A DNA stretch of 64,000 nucleotides. It comes from Opitutia bacterium. Lineage in GTDB: Bacteria; Verrucomicrobiota; Verrucomicrobiia; Opitutales; UBA953. The stretch covers positions 29,961-93,960 of the forward strand of contig CANCHK010000003.1 in the NCBI GenBank assembly GCA_947377865.1. The letters run 5' to 3'. This document shows positions 1 through 8,147 of the stretch, piece by piece. Made by a program: the position numbers and the translations under genes. Position 1 is the first letter of the stretch; each line of letters begins with the position of its first letter. The notes under the pieces were generated by a model. It was not told the DNA's origin. It did no database searches and saw only the letters and a list, made by a program, of their open reading frames with translations.

Positions 1-425
1 CGGCTAGCCCGAACGAACCGTTCAGCGCGCAGCTCCAGCCCGCGCTCGTGACGTGCTTCGGCGGAGGCTGGCGCATCGCCATCGGCTCGATTATCGCTTT
101 CTTCGTCGGCGACTTCCTCAACTCGTACGTCCTCGCCAAGCTGAAGGTACGTACGCAAGGCCGCCACCTCTGGCTACGCTTCATCAGTTCGACCTTCATC
201 GGCCAGGGTGTCGACAGCCTGATCTTCTACCCGCTCGCGTTCCTCGGAATCTGGAGCCCCCAGACGCTCCTCGCCGTGATGCTCGCCAACTGGATGTTCA
301 AGGTGCTCGTCGAGGTGCTCATGACCCCGTTCACCTACTGGGCCTGTGCGAAGCTGAAGAAGGCCGAAGGCGTCGACACGTTCGATACCGACACCAATTT
401 CACGCCTTTCAGCCTCAAGCGCTGA
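1..425 (+). CDS. Queuosine precursor transporter, YhhQ/VUT family (C-terminal part)
   Basis: This is the 3' part of a membrane transporter for queuosine precursors (the YhhQ, formerly DUF165, family). The reading frame is already open at base 3 and continues to TGA at 423-425, so the true start lies before the window. The visible 140 residues contain the family signature GEFLNSYVLAKLKV-like segment (here GDFLNSYVLAKLKV), followed by GQGVDSLIF and a final hydrophobic segment near LANWMFKVLVEVLMTPF. A GTG at 48 could be mistaken for a start, but the upstream residues (LQPALVTCF) also fit the family. The family normally feeds queuosine tRNA modification. Confidence 0.88.
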   Translation, partial: ASPNEPFSAQLQPALVTCFGGGWRIAIGSIIAFFVGDFLNSYVLAKLKVRTQGRHLWLRFISSTFIGQGVDSLIFYPLAFLGIWSPQTLLAVMLANWMFKVLVEVLMTPFTYWACAKLKKAEGVDTFDTDTNFTPFSLKR

Positions 426-507
426 CCGGCTGCACCCCGTTTAGAGGCCATTTATCCGCCTCCAATCGGGATTTCTGTCATATTATCAGGGGTTTCCGAG
501 GAATCCA

Positions 508-664
508 TTGACAACTCCCGCAGGGACCCGCACAACAACACCAGTCAATTTCACTCAGGTAAGAGCCTCCCTTATAAAGGACGCATCAGTCGCGAGGGCG
601 ACTAACGGAATCAGGATTCAAACTCTCCGTACCCGACCCCAGAGTCCCGTAGCTAGGACTCTGG
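508..664 (+). ncRNA. Candidate structured small RNA or leader (unidentified)
   Basis: The 303 bases between the transporter stop and tRNA-Leu hold no convincing gene but have several perfect hairpins. One is at 588-603 (AGTCGC, GAGG loop, GCGACT). Another is at 639-664 (9-bp stem CCAGAGTCC / GGACTCTGG) followed by ACTTATTT. A TTGACA box is at 508-513, but no good -10 box is visible. I do not recognise a tmRNA, 6S, SRP or RNase P signature. It could be a small RNA, or simply the 3' untranslated region and terminator of the transporter gene. Confidence 0.3.
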
Positions 665-671
665 ACTTATT
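639..671 (+). terminator. Rho-independent terminator-like hairpin
   Basis: A perfect 9-bp stem (639-647 with 656-664) with an 8-base loop is followed by a short T-rich run (ACTTATTT). It would end the transporter transcript or the candidate small RNA. A second small hairpin with a GAAA loop follows at 674-687. Confidence 0.5.
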
Positions 672-689
672 TGTCCCGGAAACGGGAAG

Positions 690-716
690 ACAGGCCGCAC
701 CACCCGTGCGGCCTGT
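690..716. terminator. Bidirectional terminator-like hairpin beside tRNA-Leu
   Basis: A perfect 11-bp stem (690-700 with 706-716) encloses the 5-base loop CACCC. Modest T-rich sequence follows on the plus strand (TTCGTTGTGT). On the minus strand it lies 12 bases past the tRNA-Leu 3' end, so it probably terminates the tRNA transcript. Confidence 0.55.
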
Positions 717-728
717 TTCGTTGTGTCG

Positions 729-809
729 TGCCCAAGACCGGACTCGAACCGGTAAGCCTTTCGGCGGCAGATTTTAAGTCTGATGTGTATACCGTTCCAC
801 CACTTGGGC
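729..809 (-). tRNA. tRNA-Leu (anticodon TAA)
   Basis: On the minus strand the sequence folds as a class II tRNA. The acceptor stem is GCCCAAG / CTTGGGC with discriminator A. The anticodon loop CTTAAAA sits on a CAGA/TCTG stem and reads TAA. A short variable arm (GCCGAAAGGC) is present, as is the T-loop GGTTCGAGTCC. The 3' CCA is not encoded, because the bases after the discriminator read CGA. Confidence 0.95.
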
Positions 810-913
810 CGACGTCCCCAAAGTGCGGACGCGCCCCCGATTGGCAACCCGGGAAAGCGGGCAGGATTCGCCTTCGCCTTGCCCTCCCGACCAAACCCGG
901 CTTCCTTCCGCGC

Positions 914-1705
914 ATGGATCGCTTAGCCCAGACGTTCGCCCGCTGCAAAGCCGAAGGCCGCCCGGCCTTCGTGAGCTACGTCTGCGCCGGCGACCCCGAC
1001 GTCGAGACGTCCAAGGCCGTGCTCCTTTCCCTGGCTCAGAACGGCGCCGACGTCCTCGAAGTGGGCGTGCCTTTCTCTGACCCGCTCGCCGACGGCCTGA
1101 CAAACCAGCTCGCCTCCCAGCGCGCCCTCGAAGGCGGCATGACCTACGACGGCCTGCTCGACGTGCTCCGCGCTGTCCGCGCTGGCACGGACAAGCCGAT
1201 CGTGCTTTATTGCTATTATAACCTGCTGTTCTCATTCGGACTAGACAGCTACTGCGCCAAGGTCCGCGAAGCCGGCGCCGACGGCCTGCTCGTCCTCGAT
1301 TGCCCGCCCGAAGAAGCCGACGAACTGATCGCAGCCTCAAAGAAGCACGGCCTCGCCAACATCTTCATCGTCGCTCCAACCACGCCGCCCGCACGCATTA
1401 GCCTCATCGCAAAGCACGCCTCGGGCTTCATCTACTACGTCTCGCGCGAAGGCGTGACCGGCGAGCGCTCCGAACTGGCCGCCAATCTTTCGTCCGCCGT
1501 CGCCGAGATCCGCAAGCACACTTCGCTGCCCATCTGCGTCGGCTTCGGCGTCTCCACCGCCGCCCATGTTCAGGCCATCGCCAAGGTCGCCGACGGCGTG
1601 GTCGTCGGCAGCGCACTCGTGAACGTCGTGGCTGCCCATAAGGATAAGAAGGACGAAGCCGCCGCCGCCATCGGCGCGAAGGTCCGGGAGTTACTCGCTA
1701 AATAA
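914..1705 (+). CDS. trpA: Tryptophan synthase alpha chain
   Basis: TrpA cleaves indole-3-glycerol phosphate to indole, which is channelled to TrpB for tryptophan synthesis. The 263-residue length is typical. The catalytic residues are in place: Glu49 in VLEVG and Asp60 in PFSDPLADG, matching enterobacterial numbering. The IYYVSREGVTG loop and the phosphate-binding GFGVST segment are also present. The frame is open further upstream through the tRNA, but ATG 914 begins at the expected position (MDRLAQTFARCK). One variation is DGLTNQ where most homologues have DGPxIQ. No other trp gene is nearby, so the pathway is scattered. Confidence 0.95.
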   Translation: MDRLAQTFARCKAEGRPAFVSYVCAGDPDVETSKAVLLSLAQNGADVLEVGVPFSDPLADGLTNQLASQRALEGGMTYDGLLDVLRAVRAGTDKPIVLYCYYNLLFSFGLDSYCAKVREAGADGLLVLDCPPEEADELIAASKKHGLANIFIVAPTTPPARISLIAKHASGFIYYVSREGVTGERSELAANLSSAVAEIRKHTSLPICVGFGVSTAAHVQAIAKVADGVVVGSALVNVVAAHKDKKDEAAAAIGAKVRELLAK

Positions 1706-1710
1706 TTCAA

Positions 1711-1812
1711 GGGGTGGGGATAGGGGTCGGGGTTGGGGTAGTTAAATAAAACAAGGGGCTCTCTGCCTTTTGTCCTCTCCTACCCTGACCCCTACCCCTA
1801 CCCCTACCCCTT
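1711..1812. repeat. Inverted pair of (GGGGTA)n / (CCCCTA)n tracts
   Basis: A G-rich tract at 1711-1740 and its C-rich counterpart at about 1776-1812 form a long imperfect inverted repeat around a 35-base spacer. It occupies most of the gap between trpA and pyrB and could fold as a large hairpin (terminator or cruciform). Related C-rich tracts recur before many start codons in the window. Confidence 0.7.
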
Positions 1813-1900
1813 CGCTATCCTCTAATCCCTTGACCAAGGGCCTTCCCTCCGCACTTTCCCAATGGTCCTAAACTCGTTAGGGCCACCGGAAACTCCCCGC

Positions 1901-2842
1901 ATGGCCCAACAAGACACCTGGACGAAAAAAGACCTGACCGGCATCGAGGAGCTTTCCCGCCCCGAGATCGAACTGCTCTTCCGCCAAGCCGACCAGTTCC
2001 TGCCCGCCCTCACGCCGGGTAAGGGCCTCGACCTGATGAAGGGCCGCACAGTGGTGAACCTCTTCCTCGAGCCGAGCACGCGCACCCGTACGGCCTTCGA
2101 AATCTCGGCCAAGAAGCTCGGCGCCGAAGTAGTCTCGATCAACACGACGGCCTCCTCCCTCGTGAAGGGCGAGACGCTCCGCGACACGGCGATGAACATC
2201 CGCGCGATGGGCGTCGATGCCATCGTCATGCGCCACTCCTCTGCCGGCTCCGCCCGCTACCTGGGCTCAGTGCTCGACATCTCGGTGGTCAACGCCGGCG
2301 ACGGCGCCCACGAACACCCGACGCAGGCCCTGCTCGACGCCTTCACGCTCCGTCAGCGCTTCGGTAAGGTCGAAGGCCTCAAAGTCACAATCCTCGGCGA
2401 CATCCTCTTCAGCCGCGTCGCCCGTTCCAACATCCTCTGCCTCTCGAAGCTCGGCGCACAGGTCACCCTCGCGGGCCCCGCGACGCTGGTCCCAGCCTCG
2501 CTGAAGGAAGCCTTCCCGCAGGTGCGCATCGTCCATGACCTAAAGGAAGCGCTGAAGGACTGCGACGCGGTCATGCTCCTGCGCATCCAGCACGAGCGCC
2601 AGACGACGACCCACTTCCCTTCGCTCGGCGAGTACACCTCGCAGTTTGGCCTCAACGCCGAACGCGCCGCCTGGCTCAAGCCCGAGGCGATCGTCATGCA
2701 CCCGGGCCCCATCAATCGCGGCGCCGAAGTCGAAAGCGAAGTCGCCGACGGACCCCGCTCGGTCATCCTCGAACAAGTCCGGAACGGCGTCGCCGTCCGC
2801 ATGGCTGTCCTTCACCTCTGCACTGGAGCCATCAGCCGATGA
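1901..2842 (+). CDS. pyrB: Aspartate carbamoyltransferase catalytic chain
   Basis: This enzyme joins carbamoyl phosphate and aspartate in pyrimidine synthesis. The motifs are clear: the carbamoyl-phosphate loop STRTRT in LEPSTRTRTAFE, then MRHSSAGSA, HPTQALLD, and near the C-terminus MHPGPINRG. Starting at ATG 1901 gives 313 residues, the usual length. An in-frame ATG at 1862 would add 13 residues (to MVLNSLG...) and cannot be excluded. It overlaps the next gene by four bases (ATGA). The next gene encodes a dihydroorotase-like protein lacking metal ligands, the arrangement known from Pseudomonas, where the two proteins form one complex. Confidence 0.95.
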   Translation: MAQQDTWTKKDLTGIEELSRPEIELLFRQADQFLPALTPGKGLDLMKGRTVVNLFLEPSTRTRTAFEISAKKLGAEVVSINTTASSLVKGETLRDTAMNIRAMGVDAIVMRHSSAGSARYLGSVLDISVVNAGDGAHEHPTQALLDAFTLRQRFGKVEGLKVTILGDILFSRVARSNILCLSKLGAQVTLAGPATLVPASLKEAFPQVRIVHDLKEALKDCDAVMLLRIQHERQTTTHFPSLGEYTSQFGLNAERAAWLKPEAIVMHPGPINRGAEVESEVADGPRSVILEQVRNGVAVRMAVLHLCTGAISR

Positions 2843-4134
2843 ACCCCGCCGACAACTCCCCTCTCTGGATTCGCGGCGCCCGCGTAATCGATCCCTCCGC
2901 TAAGCGAGACGAAGCGAAAGGCGACGTCTTCGCCCTCGATGGCAAGTTCGTTGATAAGCTCTCGGCCGCCGACCAAGCCAAGGCCCGCATCATCGACGGC
3001 CAGGGCCTCGTGGTCGCCCCCGGTTTCGTCGACCTGAACTGCCGCCTTGGCGAACCGGGCCGCACGGCTCGCGAGACGATCCGCACCGGCACCCGCGCGG
3101 CCGCCGCCGGCGGTTTCACAACGGTCGTCACGATGCCCGACTCGCTTCCCGCGGCGGACAACGTCGGCACAATCCAACTCCTCCGCGAAATCTGCACACG
3201 CGATGCCGCGGTGCGCGTGCTCCCGACAGGCACCCTCACCAAAGGCCATGAAGGCAAGGCCCTCGCGCCTCTCGGCACAATGAAGAAGGCCGGCGTGGTT
3301 GCCGTCACCGACACGACCTCCGGCGTCCAGAACAACGAGATCATGCGTCGCGCGCTGGAATACGCCGCAATGTTCGACCTTGTCGTCCTCGACCACTGCC
3401 AGGATAGCAGCATGACCGAAGGCGGCCAGATGCACGAAGGCTCCTGGTCCCTCCGCCTCGGCCTCCGCGGCCTACCCCGCGCCGCCGAAGAAGTCGTGGT
3501 CTCGAGCGACTGCCTGCTCGCCGAACTCACCAAGGCCCGCATCCACCTGCAGCACCTCTCCTCCGGCGGCTCCGCCGACATCGTCCGCCGCGCCAAGGCG
3601 AAGAAACTCGCGGTCACAGCCGAAGTCTCGGCGCTCCACCTGCTCCTCACCGACGCCGCGCTGGCTAACTACGGAACGAGCCTGAAGACGAACCCGCCTC
3701 TCCGCGAAGAAACCGACCGCCTCGCGCTCATCGCCGCGCTCATCGACGGCACGATCGACGCAATCTGCTCCGACCACTCGCCCTGCACGGCCACCGAGAA
3801 GGACTGCGAGTTCGACCTCGCTCCGTTCGGTGCCGCAACGCTCGAGACGGCCTTCTCGGCCGCCCACACAGCGCTCGTCGCCGGCGGCCATGCCGACCTC
3901 TGCCTGCTCATCGCCCGCCTCACGCACGGCCCGGCCAAAGCCCTCGGCCTCGAAGCCGGCACGCTCAAGACCGGCGCCCTCGCCGACTTGGTACTCCTCG
4001 ACACGAAGGCCGCTTGGACACCGACGCACGCAGACCTCTCCTCGAAGTCCGGTAACAACCCGCTCGTCGGCCGCGCCCTCACCGGCCGCGTACGCGCGAC
4101 GTTCGTCGGCGGTCGTCAGGTCTTCGGCGCCTAA
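2839..4134 (+). CDS. Dihydroorotase-like protein, probably non-catalytic (pseudo-DHO)
   Basis: This 431-residue amidohydrolase-fold protein aligns with class I dihydroorotase along its whole length (PGFVDL, GGFTTVV, EGGQMHEG, QHLSS, SDHSP). The metal-binding HxH is replaced by Asn67-Cys68-Arg69 (DLNCRLGEPG), and the usual DDG ligand region reads TDTTSG (158-162). Other ligand positions remain, such as His186 in LDHCQD. It overlaps pyrB by ATGA, so the two are translationally coupled. In Pseudomonas an inactive homologue (PyrC'/PyrX) holds the aspartate carbamoyltransferase together, and I infer the same role here. An active PyrC would then be encoded elsewhere. Confidence 0.9.
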   Translation: MNPADNSPLWIRGARVIDPSAKRDEAKGDVFALDGKFVDKLSAADQAKARIIDGQGLVVAPGFVDLNCRLGEPGRTARETIRTGTRAAAAGGFTTVVTMPDSLPAADNVGTIQLLREICTRDAAVRVLPTGTLTKGHEGKALAPLGTMKKAGVVAVTDTTSGVQNNEIMRRALEYAAMFDLVVLDHCQDSSMTEGGQMHEGSWSLRLGLRGLPRAAEEVVVSSDCLLAELTKARIHLQHLSSGGSADIVRRAKAKKLAVTAEVSALHLLLTDAALANYGTSLKTNPPLREETDRLALIAALIDGTIDAICSDHSPCTATEKDCEFDLAPFGAATLETAFSAAHTALVAGGHADLCLLIARLTHGPAKALGLEAGTLKTGALADLVLLDTKAAWTPTHADLSSKSGNNPLVGRALTGRVRATFVGGRQVFGA

Positions 4135-4140
4135 GCGAAG

Positions 4141-5076
4141 ATGGACGAACTCACGCAGTCCCTCGACGCCTTCGGGCTGTGGGACTGGGTGTGTGTCGTC
4201 GCGAATCTTCTCACAGCAATCATCGGCATCTATGCCCTGAAGTGCTGGCGAAACCTGCCCGGCAAGGCGGGCACTCCGACGACTCTCATCAGCGACGCCA
4301 TCATGGGGCTTTGCACTGGGATACTTTCCTTCGGTATCATCTTCGGCATGGTGACGGGTATCGTCTCCCAGGCTTTCTCGACGCACTTTGGAATCTCGCA
4401 AGCCCACCTCTTCACCTCGGCCTTCTGCGGCCAGCTCGCCGCGGCGGCATCGATGCTCGCCATAAGTGCGCTCGCACCTCGAACGCTCGACTGGGAACCT
4501 TCCGTCGGGACTGATGAGCCTAAGCCCGAAGGCTCGCCGTTACGCCAGGCCCTTCGCGGCTTCAGCCTCCCCCGCGTGCTTCTCGCGCTGCTCTCGATCT
4601 TCGCCCTCGGCCTCGCCGCCACGCTCATCTGGAAAGGCTTCCACATCGCCTGGGAACAGCTTTTCCTGCACGGCTGGGCCGGTCAGCCTCCCGCCGATGA
4701 GCCGCAGGAGATTGTAGACGCGGTGCTTAAGACTGATGTCGAGTCCTGGCGCTTCGCGACGATCGTCCTAGCGGTGACAATCGGTGCCCCGATCATGGAG
4801 GAACTGGCCTTCCGCGGGATGATTTACCCGGGCTTGCTTCGGCTTGGCGCCGTCACCGAACGTCACAGCCGCTGGATAGCGATCGTCCTAACGGGGGCAC
4901 TTTTCAGCGCCGCCCATCTGAGCCCCTCCGCCGCCCTTCCGCTATTCGCCTTCGGAGCGTTCATGTGCCTCGTCCGCGACCGTTACGGGCTGATCACCTG
5001 CATGGCGGTGCACTGCAGCTTCAATCTCTGGAACTTAGTCTGGTTGAAACTGGCCCCAAACGCCTCCACGCTCTGA
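4141..5076 (+). CDS. CPBP (CAAX/Abi) family intramembrane metalloprotease
   Basis: This is a 311-residue integral membrane protein with several hydrophobic segments. The C-terminal half carries the family's catalytic motifs: EExxxR in PIMEELAFRGMIYP, the downstream SAAHLSPS histidine, and a last conserved segment HCSFNLWN. Bacterial members are glutamic intramembrane proteases whose substrates are mostly unknown. It starts six bases after the dihydroorotase-like gene and ends four bases before thiL, so it is probably co-transcribed, but nothing ties it to pyrimidine or thiamine metabolism. The N-terminal 100 residues are specific to this protein. Confidence 0.85.
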   Translation: MDELTQSLDAFGLWDWVCVVANLLTAIIGIYALKCWRNLPGKAGTPTTLISDAIMGLCTGILSFGIIFGMVTGIVSQAFSTHFGISQAHLFTSAFCGQLAAAASMLAISALAPRTLDWEPSVGTDEPKPEGSPLRQALRGFSLPRVLLALLSIFALGLAATLIWKGFHIAWEQLFLHGWAGQPPADEPQEIVDAVLKTDVESWRFATIVLAVTIGAPIMEELAFRGMIYPGLLRLGAVTERHSRWIAIVLTGALFSAAHLSPSAALPLFAFGAFMCLVRDRYGLITCMAVHCSFNLWNLVWLKLAPNASTL

Positions 5077-5080
5077 GACT

Positions 5081-6043
5081 ATGGGAGCCCTCACCACCGC
5101 CGCTGACCGTTCGGTCGCCAAGCTGACCGAGGAAGAACTCATCCGTCGTGTGGTCCAGTCCCTTGCCGAAGCCGCTCCGGCTTTTCCCGAAGGCCCTGGC
5201 GGCGATTGCGCGCATATACCAAACACCGGAGGCCGCTCAATCCGTGCGAGCACGATTGATTCGGTGATTCTCGGACGGCACTTCGACGCCGCCTGCGATG
5301 GCATCCGCGCCGGGGCGAAGCTGGTTAACCGTAATCTCAGCGATCTCGCCGCCGCCGGAGCCGTGCCATCCGACGCCTTGCTCTCGCTTGTGATCGGAGC
5401 CGACGTCGACGCGACCTGGCTGACCGACTTTGCCCATGGCGCCGGACGCGCCGCCGCCAAGGCCGGCCTCCGCATCGTCGGCGGCGACATTTGCCGTGGA
5501 CCGAACGGCGCCTTCATCGGCACGCTCGCCGTCCAAGGCTTTGCCCATCGAATCCTCACACGCAAGACCGCCGCCGTCGGCGACGTGCTCTTCGTCACCG
5601 GCCAGCTCGGTGGCTCGCTCTACGGCAAGCACCTCGACTTCTCCCCGCGCCTCGCGGAAGGCGAATGGCTCTGCAGCCACGGCGAAGTCACGGCATGCAC
5701 CGACCTCTCCGACGGCCTCGCCAAGGACCTACCGGGACTGCTCGGACCCAAGCTCGACGCCCGCATTACCGTAGTGACCCTGCCGGCCTCAGACGCCGCG
5801 AAGGCGCTATCCAAGTCCGACGGTAAGCCGGTCCTTGAACACGCCCTGCAAGACGGAGAAGACTACGAACTGCTCTTTGCGGTCAGCGCCGACCGCGCGG
5901 ACCTGCTCGAAGCCTCCTTCCGCAAGGCCTTCCCGCTTACGCCGCTGACGCGCCTAGGCACGATCGAAGCCGGCACGGGCCTCGCTCGCGACGTCGCCGA
6001 CGGCGAACCAATCAAGGTTCGCGGCTTCGGCCACTTCGCCTAA
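5081..6043 (+). CDS. thiL: Thiamine-monophosphate kinase
   Basis: ThiL phosphorylates thiamine monophosphate to the active pyrophosphate cofactor. The 320 residues follow the AIR-synthase-like fold: GPGGDCA near the N-terminus, the STIDSVILGRHF segment, NLSDLAAAGAVP, the VGGD metal site, CTDLSDGLAKDL and the diagnostic GEDYELLF. The first glycine-rich motif reads GGDCA rather than the common GDDCA. It is the last gene of the plus-strand run. Its stop codon directly abuts the stop of the convergent DUF5069 gene, with no base between. Confidence 0.9.
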   Translation: MGALTTAADRSVAKLTEEELIRRVVQSLAEAAPAFPEGPGGDCAHIPNTGGRSIRASTIDSVILGRHFDAACDGIRAGAKLVNRNLSDLAAAGAVPSDALLSLVIGADVDATWLTDFAHGAGRAAAKAGLRIVGGDICRGPNGAFIGTLAVQGFAHRILTRKTAAVGDVLFVTGQLGGSLYGKHLDFSPRLAEGEWLCSHGEVTACTDLSDGLAKDLPGLLGPKLDARITVVTLPASDAAKALSKSDGKPVLEHALQDGEDYELLFAVSADRADLLEASFRKAFPLTPLTRLGTIEAGTGLARDVADGEPIKVRGFGHFA

Positions 6044-6490
6044 TCAGAGCGCCTGACGGCGGGCCATGCGGCCTTCATCGACCTCGATATAGTCGAACAT
6101 CGTGTCTACGCCGGCTTCGGCGGTGAGTCCGTTCTCCTTGAGACGACGCACAAGCACTTCGTTGGCTTCGTCGCGCCATCCACGCTTGGTCATGAAGCCG
6201 TTCCAAATCTCGATGTCGTTCGTGGAAAGTTTGCGACCCTTGGCCTCGGCCCAGGCGAGGACCTCGTCCTGCGTGGCGGCGGGATTCTGCAGCACCCAGA
6301 CGCGGAGCTCGTCGTACTTGATGCCTAGATACTGACAGCAGCGGTCATCGAAGGCCTTGCCGAGATTATTCACGAAGTCGGCGTGCAGCTGGCCGGCGGC
6401 GTGCAGGCGAATCTTCGAGACGAGACGGGGCAGATAGACGAAACCACGGACGGCTTCATAGGGGCTGAGGAGACCAGGAACGAGGGGCAT
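6044..6490 (-). CDS. DUF5069 domain-containing protein
   Basis: This 148-residue soluble protein of unknown function is recognisable by its DUF5069 pattern: SPYEAVRGFVYLPRLVSKIRL near the start, FDDRCCQYLG in the middle and IEIWNGFMTKRGW later. The family is frequent in Verrucomicrobiota. ATG 6490 (MPLVPGLLSPYE) is preferred over an in-frame start further upstream (6562), which lies in non-conserved sequence. There is no signal peptide or membrane segment. It converges on thiL, with the two stop codons adjacent. Confidence 0.8.
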   Translation of the reverse strand: MPLVPGLLSPYEAVRGFVYLPRLVSKIRLHAAGQLHADFVNNLGKAFDDRCCQYLGIKYDELRVWVLQNPAATQDEVLAWAEAKGRKLSTNDIEIWNGFMTKRGWRDEANEVLVRRLKENGLTAEAGVDTMFDYIEVDEGRMARRQAL

Positions 6491-6653
6491 GGGTGTGTGA
6501 TCAGATAAAAGATGACGGATGACAGATGGCAGAGGAAAGCCAAAACCCCGACCCCTTGCCACCGGGAGATAAATGCCTCTGCTTCGCAGCCTGCCAGCAG
6601 TTCCCCCTATTCACGGCCCTCCATAGCCTTGCCCTTCTCGCCTCCCCGCCTTT

Positions 6654-6692
6654 CCTACCCCTACCCCTACCCCTACCCCTTTCCCCACTCCC
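6654..6692 (+). repeat. C-rich (CCCCTA)n tract at the start codon
   Basis: Four or more CCCCTA units run to within a few bases of the ATG at 6693. They occupy the position of a ribosome binding site, and no Shine-Dalgarno sequence is visible. A shorter tract (7411-7435) lies in the same place before the next gene. Confidence 0.75.
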
Positions 6693-7394
6693 ATGCTCCG
6701 CCTCCTCGCCTGGCTCCCTCTCCTCTTCCTGACGGCCTTCGCCGCCGACAAGCCCGCGGCTTACTCGACCGAAAGGTTCGATAAGGATATCGCCGCGTTT
6801 GAAGCGGCCGACAAAGCCAACCCTCCCCCGCAGCACGGCGTGCTGCTATCCGGAGCCAGCACGTTCCGACGATGGAAGAACTTCGCCGAGGACTTTAAGG
6901 GCTACCCGGTCATCAACCGCGGCTTCGGCAGCTCGAAGACCACCGATGTGCTCGGCTACATGGATCGCATCACGCTGCCCTATCACCCGCGCGTCGTGCT
7001 CTTCCACTGCGGCAGCAACGACCTCAACTACGACAAGGCCACGGCAACCGAGGTGGCCGACCGCGTCCGTACCTACTGGCGCAGGGTCAAAGCAGAGAAC
7101 CCTGACTGCGTGATGATCCTGCTCTCCGTCACTCGTGCGCCCTCCAGGAGGGCGATCTGGGACGAGATGAAGAAGACCGACGCGCTCTTCCAGCAGATCG
7201 CGAAGACCGAAAAGGGCGTGAGCTATCTGGACATCAATCCCGCGCTCAACCTGCCTGACGGCGAACCCCGCCCTGGCGTCTATGCCTCGGACAATCTCCA
7301 CCCGAACGAAAAGGGTTACGAAGGCATCATCGCGATTCTTCGCCCCGCTCTCGACCAGGCCTGGAAAGACACCGCCCCCGCCTTCGCCAAATAA
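6693..7394 (+). CDS. Secreted SGNH/GDSL-type hydrolase (first tandem copy)
   Basis: This 233-residue esterase-like protein has an N-terminal signal peptide (MLRLLAWLPLLFLTAFA). SGNH blocks are visible in order: block I LLSGAST with the presumed nucleophile serine, block II NRGFGSS, block III HCGSNDL and block V DNLHPNEKGY supplying Asp and His. Block I reads SGAS rather than GDS or GSS. The following gene is a close paralogue, so this is a tandem duplication. The likely role is deacylation (for example deacetylation) of extracellular carbohydrate, but the substrate cannot be read from sequence. Confidence 0.85.
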   Translation: MLRLLAWLPLLFLTAFAADKPAAYSTERFDKDIAAFEAADKANPPPQHGVLLSGASTFRRWKNFAEDFKGYPVINRGFGSSKTTDVLGYMDRITLPYHPRVVLFHCGSNDLNYDKATATEVADRVRTYWRRVKAENPDCVMILLSVTRAPSRRAIWDEMKKTDALFQQIAKTEKGVSYLDINPALNLPDGEPRPGVYASDNLHPNEKGYEGIIAILRPALDQAWKDTAPAFAK

Positions 7395-7439
7395 ACCACG
7401 GCCATTCCTGCCCCAATCCCTCCCCCTACCCCTTTCAAT

Positions 7440-8147
7440 ATGAAACTGCTCCTCGCCTGCCTCCTCGCTGTCTCGGCCTTCGCGGCCGACGTCGCCAAGC
7501 CCCACGTCCCTCTGGCCCAGCAGCCGCTGCGTATGGCCAAGGACATCGCGGCCTTCGAAGCCGCCGACAAAGCAAACCCTCCGCCCCAGCACGCCTTACT
7601 CTTCTCGGGCGCCAGCACGCTGCGCATGTGGAAGAACGTCGCCGAGGAAATGAAGCCCTACCCGGTGATCAACCGCGGCTTCGGCGGTTCCTACACCACC
7701 GAGGTCCTCGGCTACATGGACCGCATCACGTTGCCCTACCACCCGCGCGTCATTGTCTTCCAGTGCGGAGGCAACGACGTGAACGCCGGCGACGAGCCCT
7801 CCGCCCCGATCGGCCGCATCCGCGAATACCTGGCCCGCGTCCGCAAGGAAAACCCGAACTGCGCCGTGGTCTTCATGGCCACGACCCGCGCGCCTTCCCG
7901 CAAGGCCAAGTGGGAGCAACTCGACGAATACAACCGACAGCTCGAACAGATTACGAAGGAAGGCAAAGGGCTCTGGTACGTGGATATCAACGTCGCGCTC
8001 AACCTGCCGAACGGCGAGGGCAAGCCTGGGCACTATCTCAAGGATAACCTCCACCCCGACGTCGACGGCTTCAAGGCCATCGCCAAGGTCCTGAAGCCCG
8101 CCGTCGACGCCGCCTGGCAGGCGACCGAAGCTGCATTTAAAAGGTAA
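7440..8147 (+). CDS. Secreted SGNH/GDSL-type hydrolase (second tandem copy)
   Basis: This 235-residue paralogue of the preceding gene shares long stretches with it (DIAAFEAADKANPPPQH, VLGYMDRITLPYHPRV). It has a signal peptide (MKLLLACLLAVSAFAA), the block I serine in FSGAST, block II NRGFGGS and block V DNLHPDVDGF. Block III reads CGGND, with Gly replacing the Ser of GSND. The 45-base gap to the first copy holds a C-rich tract ending next to the ATG. The pair are probably expressed together as extracellular carbohydrate esterases; the substrate is unknown. Confidence 0.85.
   Translation: MKLLLACLLAVSAFAADVAKPHVPLAQQPLRMAKDIAAFEAADKANPPPQHALLFSGASTLRMWKNVAEEMKPYPVINRGFGGSYTTEVLGYMDRITLPYHPRVIVFQCGGNDVNAGDEPSAPIGRIREYLARVRKENPNCAVVFMATTRAPSRKAKWEQLDEYNRQLEQITKEGKGLWYVDINVALNLPNGEGKPGHYLKDNLHPDVDGFKAIAKVLKPAVDAAWQATEAAFKR

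Noticed and set aside
508..777. Open frame of 89 codons with a few residues recalling translation factor IF-3 (TNGIRIQTLR)
   Set aside because: It starts with TTG, runs through three hairpins and into the tRNA-Leu gene, and the resemblance to IF-3 stops after a few residues.
1711..1812. Telomere-like (CCCCTA)n interpreted as a chromosome or plasmid end
   Set aside because: The tracts are short, imperfect and dispersed through the window between normal genes, so no linear end is implied.
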